Positions 1 through 7,185 of a DNA stretch of 7,932 nt are shown one piece after another. The stretch lies in the NCBI GenBank assembly GCA_017504735.1, contig JAFVQP010000134.1:1-7932 (forward strand), read 5' to 3'. A program made the translations under genes and the position numbers. The first letter of the stretch is position 1, and each line of letters begins with the position of its first letter. Under the pieces are notes generated by a model, which was not told where the DNA came from, did not search any database, and saw nothing but the letters and a program-made list of their open reading frames with translations. Source of the DNA: Clostridia bacterium (GTDB taxonomy: Bacteria; Bacillota_A; Clostridia; Christensenellales; Borkfalkiaceae).

Positions 1-270
1 AAGAGCCTTTATGACGATGGCGAATGGAGAAAGGTAGAAGCGCTTGGTTCGATGGACCACGATGCTTGGGTAGCTGGTGGCGAACTTCAACAGAAGACCT
101 ACAACATCTTCAAGCCCGAAAAGAGAATGATCATGAGAAATACGATGTACACCTTCTTCGCAAACTTCCAGATGGAAACTTACAACGAAGGTTCGTTGTC
201 TGAATTGATTACTAAGACGCAAAAGAACTTCAACAACCAAAATCCTAACACCCACCTTTTGGGCAAATAA
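1..270 (+). CDS. C-terminal part of probable sugar ABC transporter substrate-binding protein (5' end outside window)
   Basis: The reading frame is open from the first base and ends at TAA 268-270, giving 89 residues of the C-terminus of a longer protein; the start lies upstream. The piece is polar and aromatic, has no membrane helix, and ends in a helical stretch (SLSELITKTQKNFNNQN) followed by a short polar tail. This resembles the end of family 1 extracellular solute-binding proteins, where a last amphipathic helix precedes the stop. The main argument is context: it ends 15 bases before a MalF-type permease, and CUT1 operons in Bacillota commonly run binding protein, permease, permease. If so, it would be a membrane-tethered receptor delivering a sugar to the permeases. 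The signal peptide, lipobox and ligand-binding lobes are not in the window, so the family and ligand cannot be confirmed. The internal ATG at 52 is not the start, because the frame stays open upstream of it. Confidence 0.6.
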   Translation, partial: KSLYDDGEWRKVEALGSMDHDAWVAGGELQQKTYNIFKPEKRMIMRNTMYTFFANFQMETYNEGSLSELITKTQKNFNNQNPNTHLLGK

Positions 271-285
271 TAATTAAGGTTTTTT

Positions 286-1239
286 ATGGCTAATATAAAT
301 TCACCAAAAATTCAAAGGACCCGTTCCTTTTGGAAGCAGCTGTGGTATGACTACGCAGGGATATTCTACATGATACCGGTTATTGTCGGTATCGTGGGGT
401 TTACCATCGTGCCGATGTTGACTTCGTTGAATTACGCCTTCCACGATTACAATCCCTATGCGCGAGATCCTTCTGAACAGCTGTTGAACTTCGGTTTTCA
501 AAACTTTGAAAAGATCTTCACGAAAGGGGAAAACGGCGGTACGTTCGAATCGGTTATGTATGCATTGTACGTAACCTTCCGTTATTCGATTTTGAATATT
601 TTGATCGGGATCGTTGGGTCGTACATGTTGGCGTTGTTCCTCAATCAACAGACGAAAGGTGTAAAAATCTTCCGCGTGGTATACTACTTGCCTGTATTGA
701 TCCCCGGCGTAGCTGGTACCCTTCTTTGGAAGGATATTACGCTGGTACAGGGCGGTTACCTTAATATGATTTTCGAAGCGGTAGGGTTGAGTCCGTACAC
801 TTTCTATGAAGCAAAAGAAACGGTATTGCCTACGCTGTTGTTTATCGGTTTATTTTCTTTGGGCGGTAGCACCATTATGTGGTTGGCGCAGATGAAAAAC
901 GTCCCGACGGAAATGTACGAATCGGCAGATTTGGACGGTGCAAACTACTTCCAAAAACTGTTTTTCATCACCATCCCCATGACGACGTCTATGTTGTTCT
1001 ACATGTTGATTATGTCAACGATTGGTGGTTTGCAGGCGTTTGGTAACGTATATCCTTTGATTGACGTTGCAGGAAAAGAAGTAGAATTTATCGTTGTACA
1101 AATATATATGAGCGCGTACGTAAGCGGCGACTTGAGTTATGCTTGCGCACTTTCGTGGTTCTTATTTGTCATCATCGGTATTTTGACCGCATTCGTATTT
1201 AAAACCAGTAAATGGGTTTATTACGGGGAGGAAGCATAA
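286..1239 (+). CDS. CUT1 sugar ABC transporter permease, MalF/UgpA type
   Basis: This 317-residue protein is one of the two integral membrane subunits of a carbohydrate importer of the CUT1 family. Hydrophobic segments lie near residues 24-46, 92-119, 131-148, 180-201, 228-252 and 288-306, matching the usual six-helix MetI-like domain and its length. The cytoplasmic EAA loop, which docks on the ATPase, is seen at 210-231: E212-S-A-D-L-D-G218 followed by F226-x-x-T-I-P231. The conserved YLP-x-x-IPGV stretch of helix 3 is at 134-142. The start ATG at 286 has AAGG at 276-279, six bases upstream, which is a modest ribosome binding site. The TAA stop (1237-1239) shares its last base with the next permease start, so the two are probably translationally coupled and form a heterodimer. 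It resembles the LplB/YesP/AraP group of Bacillota, whose members carry oligosaccharides of different kinds; the substrate here is not readable from the permease. Confidence 0.95.
   Translation: MANINSPKIQRTRSFWKQLWYDYAGIFYMIPVIVGIVGFTIVPMLTSLNYAFHDYNPYARDPSEQLLNFGFQNFEKIFTKGENGGTFESVMYALYVTFRYSILNILIGIVGSYMLALFLNQQTKGVKIFRVVYYLPVLIPGVAGTLLWKDITLVQGGYLNMIFEAVGLSPYTFYEAKETVLPTLLFIGLFSLGGSTIMWLAQMKNVPTEMYESADLDGANYFQKLFFITIPMTTSMLFYMLIMSTIGGLQAFGNVYPLIDVAGKEVEFIVVQIYMSAYVSGDLSYACALSWFLFVIIGILTAFVFKTSKWVYYGEEA
1225..1231 (+). promoter_or_regulatory. Ribosome binding site that fixes the second permease start
   Basis: GGGGAGG lies seven bases before the ATG at 1239 and inside the last codons of the upstream permease. 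It favours 1239 over the in-frame ATG at 1212, which would add nine residues (MGLLRGGSI) and has no comparable site before it. Confidence 0.85.
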
Positions 1240-2114
1240 TGAATAACTTTCTTGAAGTAATAAAATCCGCAAAATTTAAACGCGGCGCATTTTTGGGCGT
1301 AAAATGGTTTTTCCTGTTACTACTTTCGGTATTTTTCTTATTCCCGATTTACGCGCTTTTGATTAACTCGTTCATGCCCGACGAACAATTGTTGGGTCCG
1401 AAAACGTTGTGGCCTGATTATTTCTATTTTGGCGCTTATACGAAGATGTTCAACATGGAATACCTCAACCACCTCAAAAATACGATGTTCGTATGCGTGA
1501 TGAATATGCTTGGCGTATGCGTAGGCTCTTCCCTTTGCGCATACGGGCTTTCCAAGGTGCGTTTTAAGGGTAGAAATTTGATGTTTGCCATCATCATGGC
1601 AACCGTCTTGTTGCCTGGTACGGTAACGTCTATCCCCTTGTATATCATTTATACGAGATTGAATTGGACGGGTACGTTGTTGCCTTTGTGGGTACCCATT
1701 TGGTTTGGTGGCGGTGCGATGAATATTTTCCTCGTACGTCAGTTTATGAAAGGTATCCCCAATTCCTACAACGAAGCGGCAATTTTGGACGGCGCAACTA
1801 GTTTCCATATCTATTACGCCATCATTTTGCCTTTGATTAGACCCATCTTGATTTATCTTGCGGTTACAACCTTCTTCGGTTGTTGGAACGATTACACAGG
1901 GCCTTTGATGTACGTTGCGGACGTAAAGGAAAGCTGGACGTTGTCCCTTGCGTTGTATAAAGACTTTGCGTTGAAGCAATCCACAACGAACAACAACCTT
2001 GTAAACTCGCAAATGGCAGTAGGGGTATTGATGATGATCCCTTGCGTTGTCTTGTTCGCATTCTTCCAAAAGGAATTGATGGAAGGTATCGCCGCTATTG
2101 GTATTAAAGGTTAA
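1239..2114 (+). CDS. CUT1 sugar ABC transporter permease, MalG/UgpE type
   Basis: This 291-residue protein is the second membrane subunit of the same importer. Residues 1-20 are a basic cytoplasmic lead, followed by hydrophobic segments near 21-43, 82-104, 113-138, 148-166, 193-215 and 258-276. The EAA loop is clear at 177-198: Y-N-E-A-A-I-L-D-G185-A, ending I-I-L-P198. Two other family marks are the W216-N-D-Y-x-x-P222 motif after the fifth helix and the C-terminal GIAAIGIKG, which fits the usual GI-x-x-GAxKG ending of MalG-type subunits. The start at 1239 is chosen because of the strong ribosome binding site and the one-base overlap with the previous stop. It would pair with the upstream permease and with an ATPase encoded elsewhere, since no nucleotide-binding subunit is in the window. 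It is closest in style to the YesQ/LplC/AraQ group; the substrate is unknown. Confidence 0.95.
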   Translation: MNNFLEVIKSAKFKRGAFLGVKWFFLLLLSVFFLFPIYALLINSFMPDEQLLGPKTLWPDYFYFGAYTKMFNMEYLNHLKNTMFVCVMNMLGVCVGSSLCAYGLSKVRFKGRNLMFAIIMATVLLPGTVTSIPLYIIYTRLNWTGTLLPLWVPIWFGGGAMNIFLVRQFMKGIPNSYNEAAILDGATSFHIYYAIILPLIRPILIYLAVTTFFGCWNDYTGPLMYVADVKESWTLSLALYKDFALKQSTTNNNLVNSQMAVGVLMMIPCVVLFAFFQKELMEGIAAIGIKG

Positions 2115-2122
2115 TAAGCGAA

Positions 2123-2150
2123 ACGTCGCAACGTTTTTAACTTGCGGCGT
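2123..2150 (+). repeat. Intergenic stem-loop after the permease genes
   Basis: ACGTCGCAA (2123-2131) can pair with TTGCGGCGT (2142-2150) as a 9 bp stem with one G-U pair and a 10-base loop. An alternative fold in the same place pairs AAACGT (2121-2126) with ACGTTT (2131-2136) around a CGCA tetraloop. There is no T-run after the longer stem, so a classical intrinsic terminator is unlikely; an RNA-stability or processing element that sets different levels for permeases and secreted proteins is possible. Confidence 0.4.
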
Positions 2151-2170
2151 ATTGCCATTTAAAAAAGAAA

Positions 2171-2189
2171 ACAAAATTTCATATTTTGT
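2171..2189 (+). repeat. AT-rich inverted repeat upstream of the modular secreted protein
   Basis: ACAAAAT (2171-2177) and ATTTTGT (2183-2189) are perfect inverted repeats around a 5-base spacer. The stem is AT-rich and weak as RNA. It could be a DNA operator half-site pair for a sugar-responsive regulator, or chance in an A/T-rich gap. Confidence 0.25.
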
Positions 2190-2213
2190 CAAGCCCCGTT
2201 TGGGTAAAGAATT

Positions 2214-2219
2214 AGGAGG
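2214..2219 (+). promoter_or_regulatory. Ribosome binding site that fixes the start of the 808-residue protein
   Basis: AGGAGG stands four bases before the ATG at 2224. The spacing is short, but this is a full consensus site and the protein that starts here begins directly with a Sec signal peptide. It rejects a longer frame from TTG 2098, which would add 42 residues in front of the signal peptide and overlap the permease gene. Confidence 0.85.
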
Positions 2220-2223
2220 TAAA

Positions 2224-4650
2224 ATGAAAAAATTCATTTTTTCAATGAAAGGATTATTTGCGTTGATTGCAGCGGTATGTTTATCGTTTGCATTTGGCGG
2301 CTTGTCCCAGGTAGAAACGAACGCGGATGTCGGTAACGATATCCAAGCGAAAGTGGAACAAGTAAAAACGCAAAACGACGGCTCGATGCTGATGTTGTTC
2401 TTCAATTACGAAGGGGAATACAGCACCGACTACATGACCGCGGCTTGGTCGCCTGAATGCAATGAAACCTACCATTGGTATTTGCCGGAAGGGTTTGGTA
2501 TGCCTGAGGAAGACATTGCCAAATATGAAAGCCGCGGCGGTCAACTTGCTTACGAGGATAGAGATAAATATAATATGCCCAACGCAGTTTTGGATAAAAA
2601 TTTAGACGCGTACAACTTGGGCGAATATATTTTGATTGATGGTAAACCGTTGAATACGTACAATTACAGCTTGGTTGCCAATAGATGGACGCTGGTACAT
2701 ACGTTGTCCATTGAACTCAATGGTTCGACGGCATTTGCAGGCGTAACCGAGTTGCAAATCAAAGCAGGCTGTACGTTGCCTACGCTTACCTATTCCTATT
2801 TCGGGGAAGGCGAACCTTCCGCCCTCGTGATTGAGGAAGAACAAAACTTCCGCAACAAAAATGGCGGTTGGGTAAAGGTGTACCCCTTTGCAGGGTATGA
2901 AAAAGGCGTAGAGTATGATGCTACGGAGCAGTTCCTTTACAGCAGACAATCCACGGCGAACTTCTACGGTTATACCGAGGCTTACACCTGCGAATTTACG
3001 GATGCATTGAACCGTTATTATCAGGAAGACGGCATTTCCCTTGCTTCTACGTCGGATACGGTGAAGGGAAGCTTGCTCATTTACGATTTCGTGAATCCAA
3101 TTAACGCAAACGAATTTAGCACCATCAATTTGTGTCTCTTCAGCCACGCAGCGCGTACCTTTGTATCCTACAATGCATACAACGTGACGGCAAGCAGTAA
3201 GGGCATGGTGGTAGAAAGCCTTAGTAAATCGGGCGGTTTTACCGTGATTACCTTGCAAAGCGCTTTGTACGCAAACGAAGACGGCTACATCGATCAATTG
3301 GTGTTTGAATTTACCAACGACGGTATGTTGGATAAGCCCAACGAAAACCATATGTTCCTTGCGTATTTCAGCTTTGGCGATTTTAACGTCAATACGATTG
3401 TATATGACAAATCGTTCATCATCCAGGATAATGATACCTATTATGATTTGACCTTGCGTTTCAATAAGAAGGGTGAATTTAGTGGTGATGAGGCGTTGGA
3501 TACCTCGAAAGTATTGATTAATGGTGTTAGCGTTGACGAAATCAATAAAAATGGCACGTATGCAGTAGCAAACTGGATGGTTCTTTCGGGGATTTATCAC
3601 ATCAACGTGCGCTTGGATAAAGCATATCAAGGTCCTGGTCAATTTAAAAACGTTGATTTGGAATATACGGGTAGCAAGTTTACGGTAGAAAAAGGCCTTG
3701 TGTTCCCCAACGGCGATTTGTTGGATAGAACATATACCTGCAACATCTATCAAGGGGAAGCCTTTGTTGATTACGAGTTCATTAAGGAATATAAAGATAC
3801 GAAAGTAACGGATGTAGAACTCTTTATTGATAAGATATCCGCGGACAACCTGCATTTCTACGTAATTTTCAACCAAAAGCTTTGCTCGCAGACCTATTTC
3901 CATGCAGATCAAAGAGAAACGTGGAGAGAAACGGCGCTTCGTGATTACGGCGCATACGACCCCGATTTTGCGAAGGTTTATCTTGCAGGTGGCTTTAAAT
4001 CCTCCTTGTTGGATAACGTGATGATTAACGGTAAAACGCTTGCTGAATGGCACGCAATCGACTTGTACGAAACATGTATTTTCGTGCATTACGCGCAAGC
4101 ATCCGAATTTACCTTGGATGTTTCCATTGACTCGAGATCGGAAATTTATGCACAATTATTGCCCTTGTTTGAAGCAGGTAATGGTATTTCTATCACGGTA
4201 AAGAGCGGGATGAAATTCCCTACTGCAATCAAGACGAGTGAAGACGTAGAATATATTTTGAAAGACGGACGTATGGTGACCAACACCACGGCAAGCGAAG
4301 TAGAGGTATTCTATGACGGTAAAGCCGTAGCAGACGGTGACGTATTGAAGTTGAACACCCCTGCGTTGGAAAGCGGTATTTACGTGAAGGGTACCACCGA
4401 CTACGAAGTATCCAAGACGGTAGAAGGGAACAAGACGACGTTTGTGGTAACGGTAGAGGGCGAAACGATCACGTTTAGCGTAGAACAAGACATTACGGAG
4501 TTGGATCCTGTTGATAAGCAGGTAGATAATACGGACGATGATCAAGGCGGCTTGGGTTGCGGTTCGGTGATTTCGGGCGGCTTGATGGGCGGTATGGCAA
4601 TGCTTGCGTTTGGCGCAGCGATGATGTTAAGGAGGAAGAGCGATGAATAA
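2224..4650 (+). CDS. Large modular secreted surface protein with C-terminal Gly-Cys/membrane/basic tail
   Basis: I do not recognise this 808-residue protein as a named family. A Sec signal peptide is seen at 1-34 (MKK start, hydrophobic core 11-27, possible cleavage after TNA34). The body is beta-rich. Three divergent modules end alike: about 42-188, 395-497 and 528-668, each with a hydrophobic-I-(D/N)-G element (I138-D-G-K, I432-N-G-V, I601-N-G-K) and later a K-x-G-x-x-(F/L)-P element (180-186, 490-495, 660-666). Between the first two, 235-390 looks like a separate beta-sandwich, possibly carbohydrate-binding. A different beta domain at 690-757 and an Asp-rich linker (760-773) precede the tail: G775-G-L-G-C779-G-S, a Gly/Met/Ala-rich helix 781-802 and R803-R-K. 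This has the three-part form of C-terminal sorting signals but no LPXTG. No catalytic motif was seen. Its stop overlaps the downstream enzyme start by eight bases, so the two are probably coupled. My inference is a surface glycan-binding or presenting protein; the function is not established. Confidence 0.85.
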   Translation: MKKFIFSMKGLFALIAAVCLSFAFGGLSQVETNADVGNDIQAKVEQVKTQNDGSMLMLFFNYEGEYSTDYMTAAWSPECNETYHWYLPEGFGMPEEDIAKYESRGGQLAYEDRDKYNMPNAVLDKNLDAYNLGEYILIDGKPLNTYNYSLVANRWTLVHTLSIELNGSTAFAGVTELQIKAGCTLPTLTYSYFGEGEPSALVIEEEQNFRNKNGGWVKVYPFAGYEKGVEYDATEQFLYSRQSTANFYGYTEAYTCEFTDALNRYYQEDGISLASTSDTVKGSLLIYDFVNPINANEFSTINLCLFSHAARTFVSYNAYNVTASSKGMVVESLSKSGGFTVITLQSALYANEDGYIDQLVFEFTNDGMLDKPNENHMFLAYFSFGDFNVNTIVYDKSFIIQDNDTYYDLTLRFNKKGEFSGDEALDTSKVLINGVSVDEINKNGTYAVANWMVLSGIYHINVRLDKAYQGPGQFKNVDLEYTGSKFTVEKGLVFPNGDLLDRTYTCNIYQGEAFVDYEFIKEYKDTKVTDVELFIDKISADNLHFYVIFNQKLCSQTYFHADQRETWRETALRDYGAYDPDFAKVYLAGGFKSSLLDNVMINGKTLAEWHAIDLYETCIFVHYAQASEFTLDVSIDSRSEIYAQLLPLFEAGNGISITVKSGMKFPTAIKTSEDVEYILKDGRMVTNTTASEVEVFYDGKAVADGDVLKLNTPALESGIYVKGTTDYEVSKTVEGNKTTFVVTVEGETITFSVEQDITELDPVDKQVDNTDDDQGGLGCGSVISGGLMGGMAMLAFGAAMMLRRKSDE
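4547..4647 (+). other. C-terminal sorting-like signal: Gly-Cys motif, membrane helix, Arg-Arg-Lys tail
   Basis: This stretch encodes residues 775-808 of the 808-residue protein: GGLGCGS, a helix of about 20 residues rich in Gly, Ala and Met, then RRKSDE. It shares the plan of tripartite signals such as LPXTG, GlyGly-CTERM and the cysteine-containing MYXO-CTERM and Synergist-CTERM types. Which processing enzyme would act on it is unknown, and a plain membrane anchor is also possible. Confidence 0.6.
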
Positions 4651-7156
4651 AATTAATAAATTTTTATGCGGCGGTATGGCGGCGCTTACCTTCCTTTCGG
4701 TAGGCGTTGGCTGTGTAGGTGGCAATGGCTCTAGCGCTGGCAACAGCGGTGGCCAAGGCGTAATTTCTTACGTGCCTGTTGATTATACCTACGAAAAGCA
4801 GAGTGATCACCTTGTACATTTCTCTAGCTCGGATCCTAGCTTAGACTTCTTCTTGAATGACTATTTTAAAAGACACGCTGGTAGCATTTATGAAGATGGT
4901 AAAGACCAAAAGGTAAGCAGTGTATCGGCAGGTGTTACGGCGCAGCAATTCTTCTGGCAGGAATGGATGTCTTTGGCATATTATCCCATTACCAGCACGC
5001 AGGATGACAGCATTGACCGTATTGCAGGGCTTAGAAAGTTGCTTTCGGGCGTACCTGTTGATAGATACGGCTACGTATGGCAAGAAAGTGATTTCGTGCG
5101 TTCCGCATTGTCCGATTTGGGCAGCGGTGAACACCGTATGGGTTGGCCTTTCCCGACCAGCGCGCACTCTGGCGGTATGTCGAGAAGCTGGGATTTCAAT
5201 GGTAAGGATGCAACAAATTGGAGCAGTAATATCGGTGCAACGCTTGCAAACGGGCTCTTCTCCGCCTCGGTAGAAGCGGCGGTGGATAAAGTAGAATTCA
5301 CCTCGCCCGTACCTGCAAACGATACGGAAGAAATTTGCGCGTATTACAGCCCGTTGCTTGAAATCGACGTACGTATGTACACCGCGAATGCGGACGATAT
5401 TGAAGACATTTACGTTTGGTACACGACCGCGGAAGAACCGAATTGGAGCGAGGATAAAAAGGTTTCTGTCAATGAAAAAGCCTTTATTGCCTACGATTAT
5501 ACGCCTATTTACGAACACATGATTTTCTTGCCTATGTATGCGGAAGAAAAATGGAATTCGGACAAGGATTTGACCTCGTATATCCGTCAAATCAAGGTGG
5601 AAATCGTACCCAAAGAAGGGAGAACCCTCACGGGTAAATTTGGTTTGAGCTACGTTCGCTCCACCTTTGATACAAGACACGTAAACAACAACTCGTTGTT
5701 GATTTCGTCTTTGCGTCAGGATTACGATTACACGGGCGATATGGACTACTTAAAGGAAAATATCACGCGTGCGCGTAAAGCGATGAATTTTTATATGCAA
5801 ATGTACGATGAAAGCCGTCATTTGAACAATCAAAGCTACTTGGTAGGGCATGATTCGGATAAGACTTCGTCGTACGAATCGGACCGCGATGCAATGAGCC
5901 TTGGTAACGGCTACTGGGATATTTCCTTTATGCCTAAATACGACTTCCAGTCGAATATGTATTTCCATCAGGCGTTGGTAGATTTGGCGTATTTGGAAAA
6001 CATTTTGGAAGCAAACGGAGAGAGTGTGGACAAATCGTTGGCAACGGTTATGACCGCGGATAGACAGTTTAACCGTGGTACCAGCCCGTACAACTACGAT
6101 GCGGAAAGCTTAGCGTCCATCGCAAACGACGTCTTGACGGAGCTTCGTAAACCCGTCAACGAAACGGATAAAACTGGGTTCTGGAACGAAGAAACAGGGC
6201 GTTTTGTGGCAGGGTATGCGCATGCGGAAGATAGATGGTACGACTATGGTTATACCATGTGGAATATGGAAGCGATCTATTACGGTATCGCAACCGACGA
6301 ACAGGCAACGTCGATTATGGACTGGATAAGCGGTAAGCGTATCGTTGAGAAGGATAAATATGGTTCGCAGGGCGAAGATATCTACTACTTCGAATTCGCT
6401 CCCAGAGTAAACACCTACACCGTAGAAGATCAAGACGATTTGTCGATGTTCACGGGCTTCTGGGCGGACCAGAAAAACGTTACGTACGGCGAAGTGCAAG
6501 TACAAAACGGTGGCGCGATCATGTATACGACTTTCTACGATTTGATGAGCCGTATCCAAACGTATGGCGCTGACGATGCGTACAACCGTTTGACGACGAT
6601 TAAAAATTGGTACAAGGACGTTTACGATTGGTATGTAGAAAGTGATAACTACAACACCCACCCCGATCGTTTCTATTGGGATTATTACTGTAAGGGCGCT
6701 TGGGAAAACCCTGAAAACAAGACCTACATTCCTCAAAACGGTATCAAGGGTACGCAGGAAAGAAATGATGGCGGCGGCATCGTTGGTATCGACGGGGAAT
6801 TCCTTGAATCGATTTTGCCCGTTGCGGCGGTTACTTACGGGTTCTTCGGCGTTGAGTCTTTGGACGGTAAAACGATACGCGTACAACCCAACTTACCTCA
6901 GCAGTTGCAGTATTGGTGCGTAGAAAACTTTGCGTTTAACAATGTAAAATACGACTTAACCATCTTTGATAACGCGGTAATGGTCAATTCGGTACGCGGC
7001 GATTGCGCAGGCTTGAACATGCAGGTTGTTTTGAATGCGCCTAAGAGCGGTCAAAAAGTGTATGTAAATGGTAAAGAAACCAGCCGTTATACGTTAAAAG
7101 ACGGCAAAGTGTACGTGACCCTTCCTTTGGAAGCTGTTACCGTACAAGTACAGTAA
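4643..7156 (+). CDS. Predicted lipoprotein, (alpha/alpha)6-barrel glycosidase-like, family not assigned
   Basis: This 837-residue protein starts at ATG 4643, seven bases after AAGGAGG (4629-4635) and overlapping the upstream stop. Residues 1-23 form a signal sequence ending V-G-C24, a lipobox-like site with Gly rather than the usual Leu at -3, followed by a Gly/Ser linker to about 39. An N-terminal part at 50-170 contains SDPSLDFFLNDYFKRH (63-78) and a helical stretch. A beta-sandwich-like domain at about 180-340 follows. Helical repeats at 350-735 fit a six-hairpin glycosidase barrel: YDYTGDMDYLKEN (361-373), GNGYWDISFMPKYD (421-434), GFWNEETGRF (512-521), QNGGAIMYTTFYDLM (621-635) and DGEFLESILP (717-726). 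A final beta domain (740-837) includes I-R-V-Q-P-N-L-P (745-752), like the C-domains of GH65/GH78/GH95-type enzymes. Candidate acid residues are D426, E617 and E719, but this is inference. It probably cleaves glycosidic bonds outside the membrane; the substrate is unknown. Confidence 0.8.
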   Translation: MNKINKFLCGGMAALTFLSVGVGCVGGNGSSAGNSGGQGVISYVPVDYTYEKQSDHLVHFSSSDPSLDFFLNDYFKRHAGSIYEDGKDQKVSSVSAGVTAQQFFWQEWMSLAYYPITSTQDDSIDRIAGLRKLLSGVPVDRYGYVWQESDFVRSALSDLGSGEHRMGWPFPTSAHSGGMSRSWDFNGKDATNWSSNIGATLANGLFSASVEAAVDKVEFTSPVPANDTEEICAYYSPLLEIDVRMYTANADDIEDIYVWYTTAEEPNWSEDKKVSVNEKAFIAYDYTPIYEHMIFLPMYAEEKWNSDKDLTSYIRQIKVEIVPKEGRTLTGKFGLSYVRSTFDTRHVNNNSLLISSLRQDYDYTGDMDYLKENITRARKAMNFYMQMYDESRHLNNQSYLVGHDSDKTSSYESDRDAMSLGNGYWDISFMPKYDFQSNMYFHQALVDLAYLENILEANGESVDKSLATVMTADRQFNRGTSPYNYDAESLASIANDVLTELRKPVNETDKTGFWNEETGRFVAGYAHAEDRWYDYGYTMWNMEAIYYGIATDEQATSIMDWISGKRIVEKDKYGSQGEDIYYFEFAPRVNTYTVEDQDDLSMFTGFWADQKNVTYGEVQVQNGGAIMYTTFYDLMSRIQTYGADDAYNRLTTIKNWYKDVYDWYVESDNYNTHPDRFYWDYYCKGAWENPENKTYIPQNGIKGTQERNDGGGIVGIDGEFLESILPVAAVTYGFFGVESLDGKTIRVQPNLPQQLQYWCVENFAFNNVKYDLTIFDNAVMVNSVRGDCAGLNMQVVLNAPKSGQKVYVNGKETSRYTLKDGKVYVTLPLEAVTVQVQ

Positions 7157-7158
7157 AA

Positions 7159-7174
7159 AAATCGGCAACGATTT
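7159..7174 (+). repeat. Small hairpin with GCAA tetraloop after the enzyme gene
   Basis: AAATCG (7159-7164) pairs with CGATTT (7169-7174) around GCAA, a GNRA-type tetraloop. In the plus direction it is not followed by a T-run. Read on the minus strand it is followed by a T-run (the complement of 7155-7161), so it could stop antisense transcripts, but the 6 bp stem is weak. It lies three bases after the stop codon at 7154-7156 and before the next ribosome binding site. Confidence 0.4.
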
Positions 7175-7185
7175 AATATATTGAA

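Larger units (their letters stand above)
2115..2223 (+). other. 109-base gap with two small inverted repeats
   Basis: This is the largest gap in the cluster and separates the permease genes from the secreted protein genes. It holds a GC-containing inverted repeat (2123-2150) and an AT-rich one (2171-2189), then a strong ribosome binding site. No convincing -35/-10 promoter pair and no stem followed by a T-run were found by eye, so whether transcription reads through, ends or restarts here is open. Confidence 0.5.

Noticed and set aside
2121..2150. Intrinsic terminator after the permease genes
   Set aside because: The stem is short, includes a G-U pair, and the longer fold is not followed by a T-run. 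The downstream genes fit the same pathway, so read-through is likely.
2098..2223. Longer N-terminus for the 808-residue protein from TTG 2098
   Set aside because: It would bury the signal peptide 42 residues inside the protein and overlap the permease gene; the AGGAGG site points to ATG 2224.
1338..2405. 355-codon open frame on the minus strand
   Set aside because: It is codon-aligned opposite the second permease and runs on across the gap into the next gene; it has the same codon-bias cause, and its product shows no recognisable domain.
2602..4155. 517-codon open frame on the minus strand
   Set aside because: It is codon-aligned with the 808-residue gene and results from rare TTA/CTA/TCA codons. 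Its product is rich in Arg, Val, Ile and Phe without domain signs, and no ribosome binding site or gene context supports it.
4547..4650. LPXTG sortase signal
   Set aside because: No LPXTG or close variant precedes the C-terminal helix; the motif in that place is G-G-L-G-C-G-S.
4920..5273. 117-codon plus-strand frame inside the enzyme gene
   Set aside because: It is an out-of-frame shadow of a well supported gene, with no ribosome binding site of its own. The same holds for 6642-6923 and 7228-7425.
4841..5680. Minus-strand open frame of 279 codons opposite the enzyme
   Set aside because: It is codon-aligned with the enzyme gene, which has strong protein features in this region. The frames at 6110-6886 and 4156-4545 are of the same kind.
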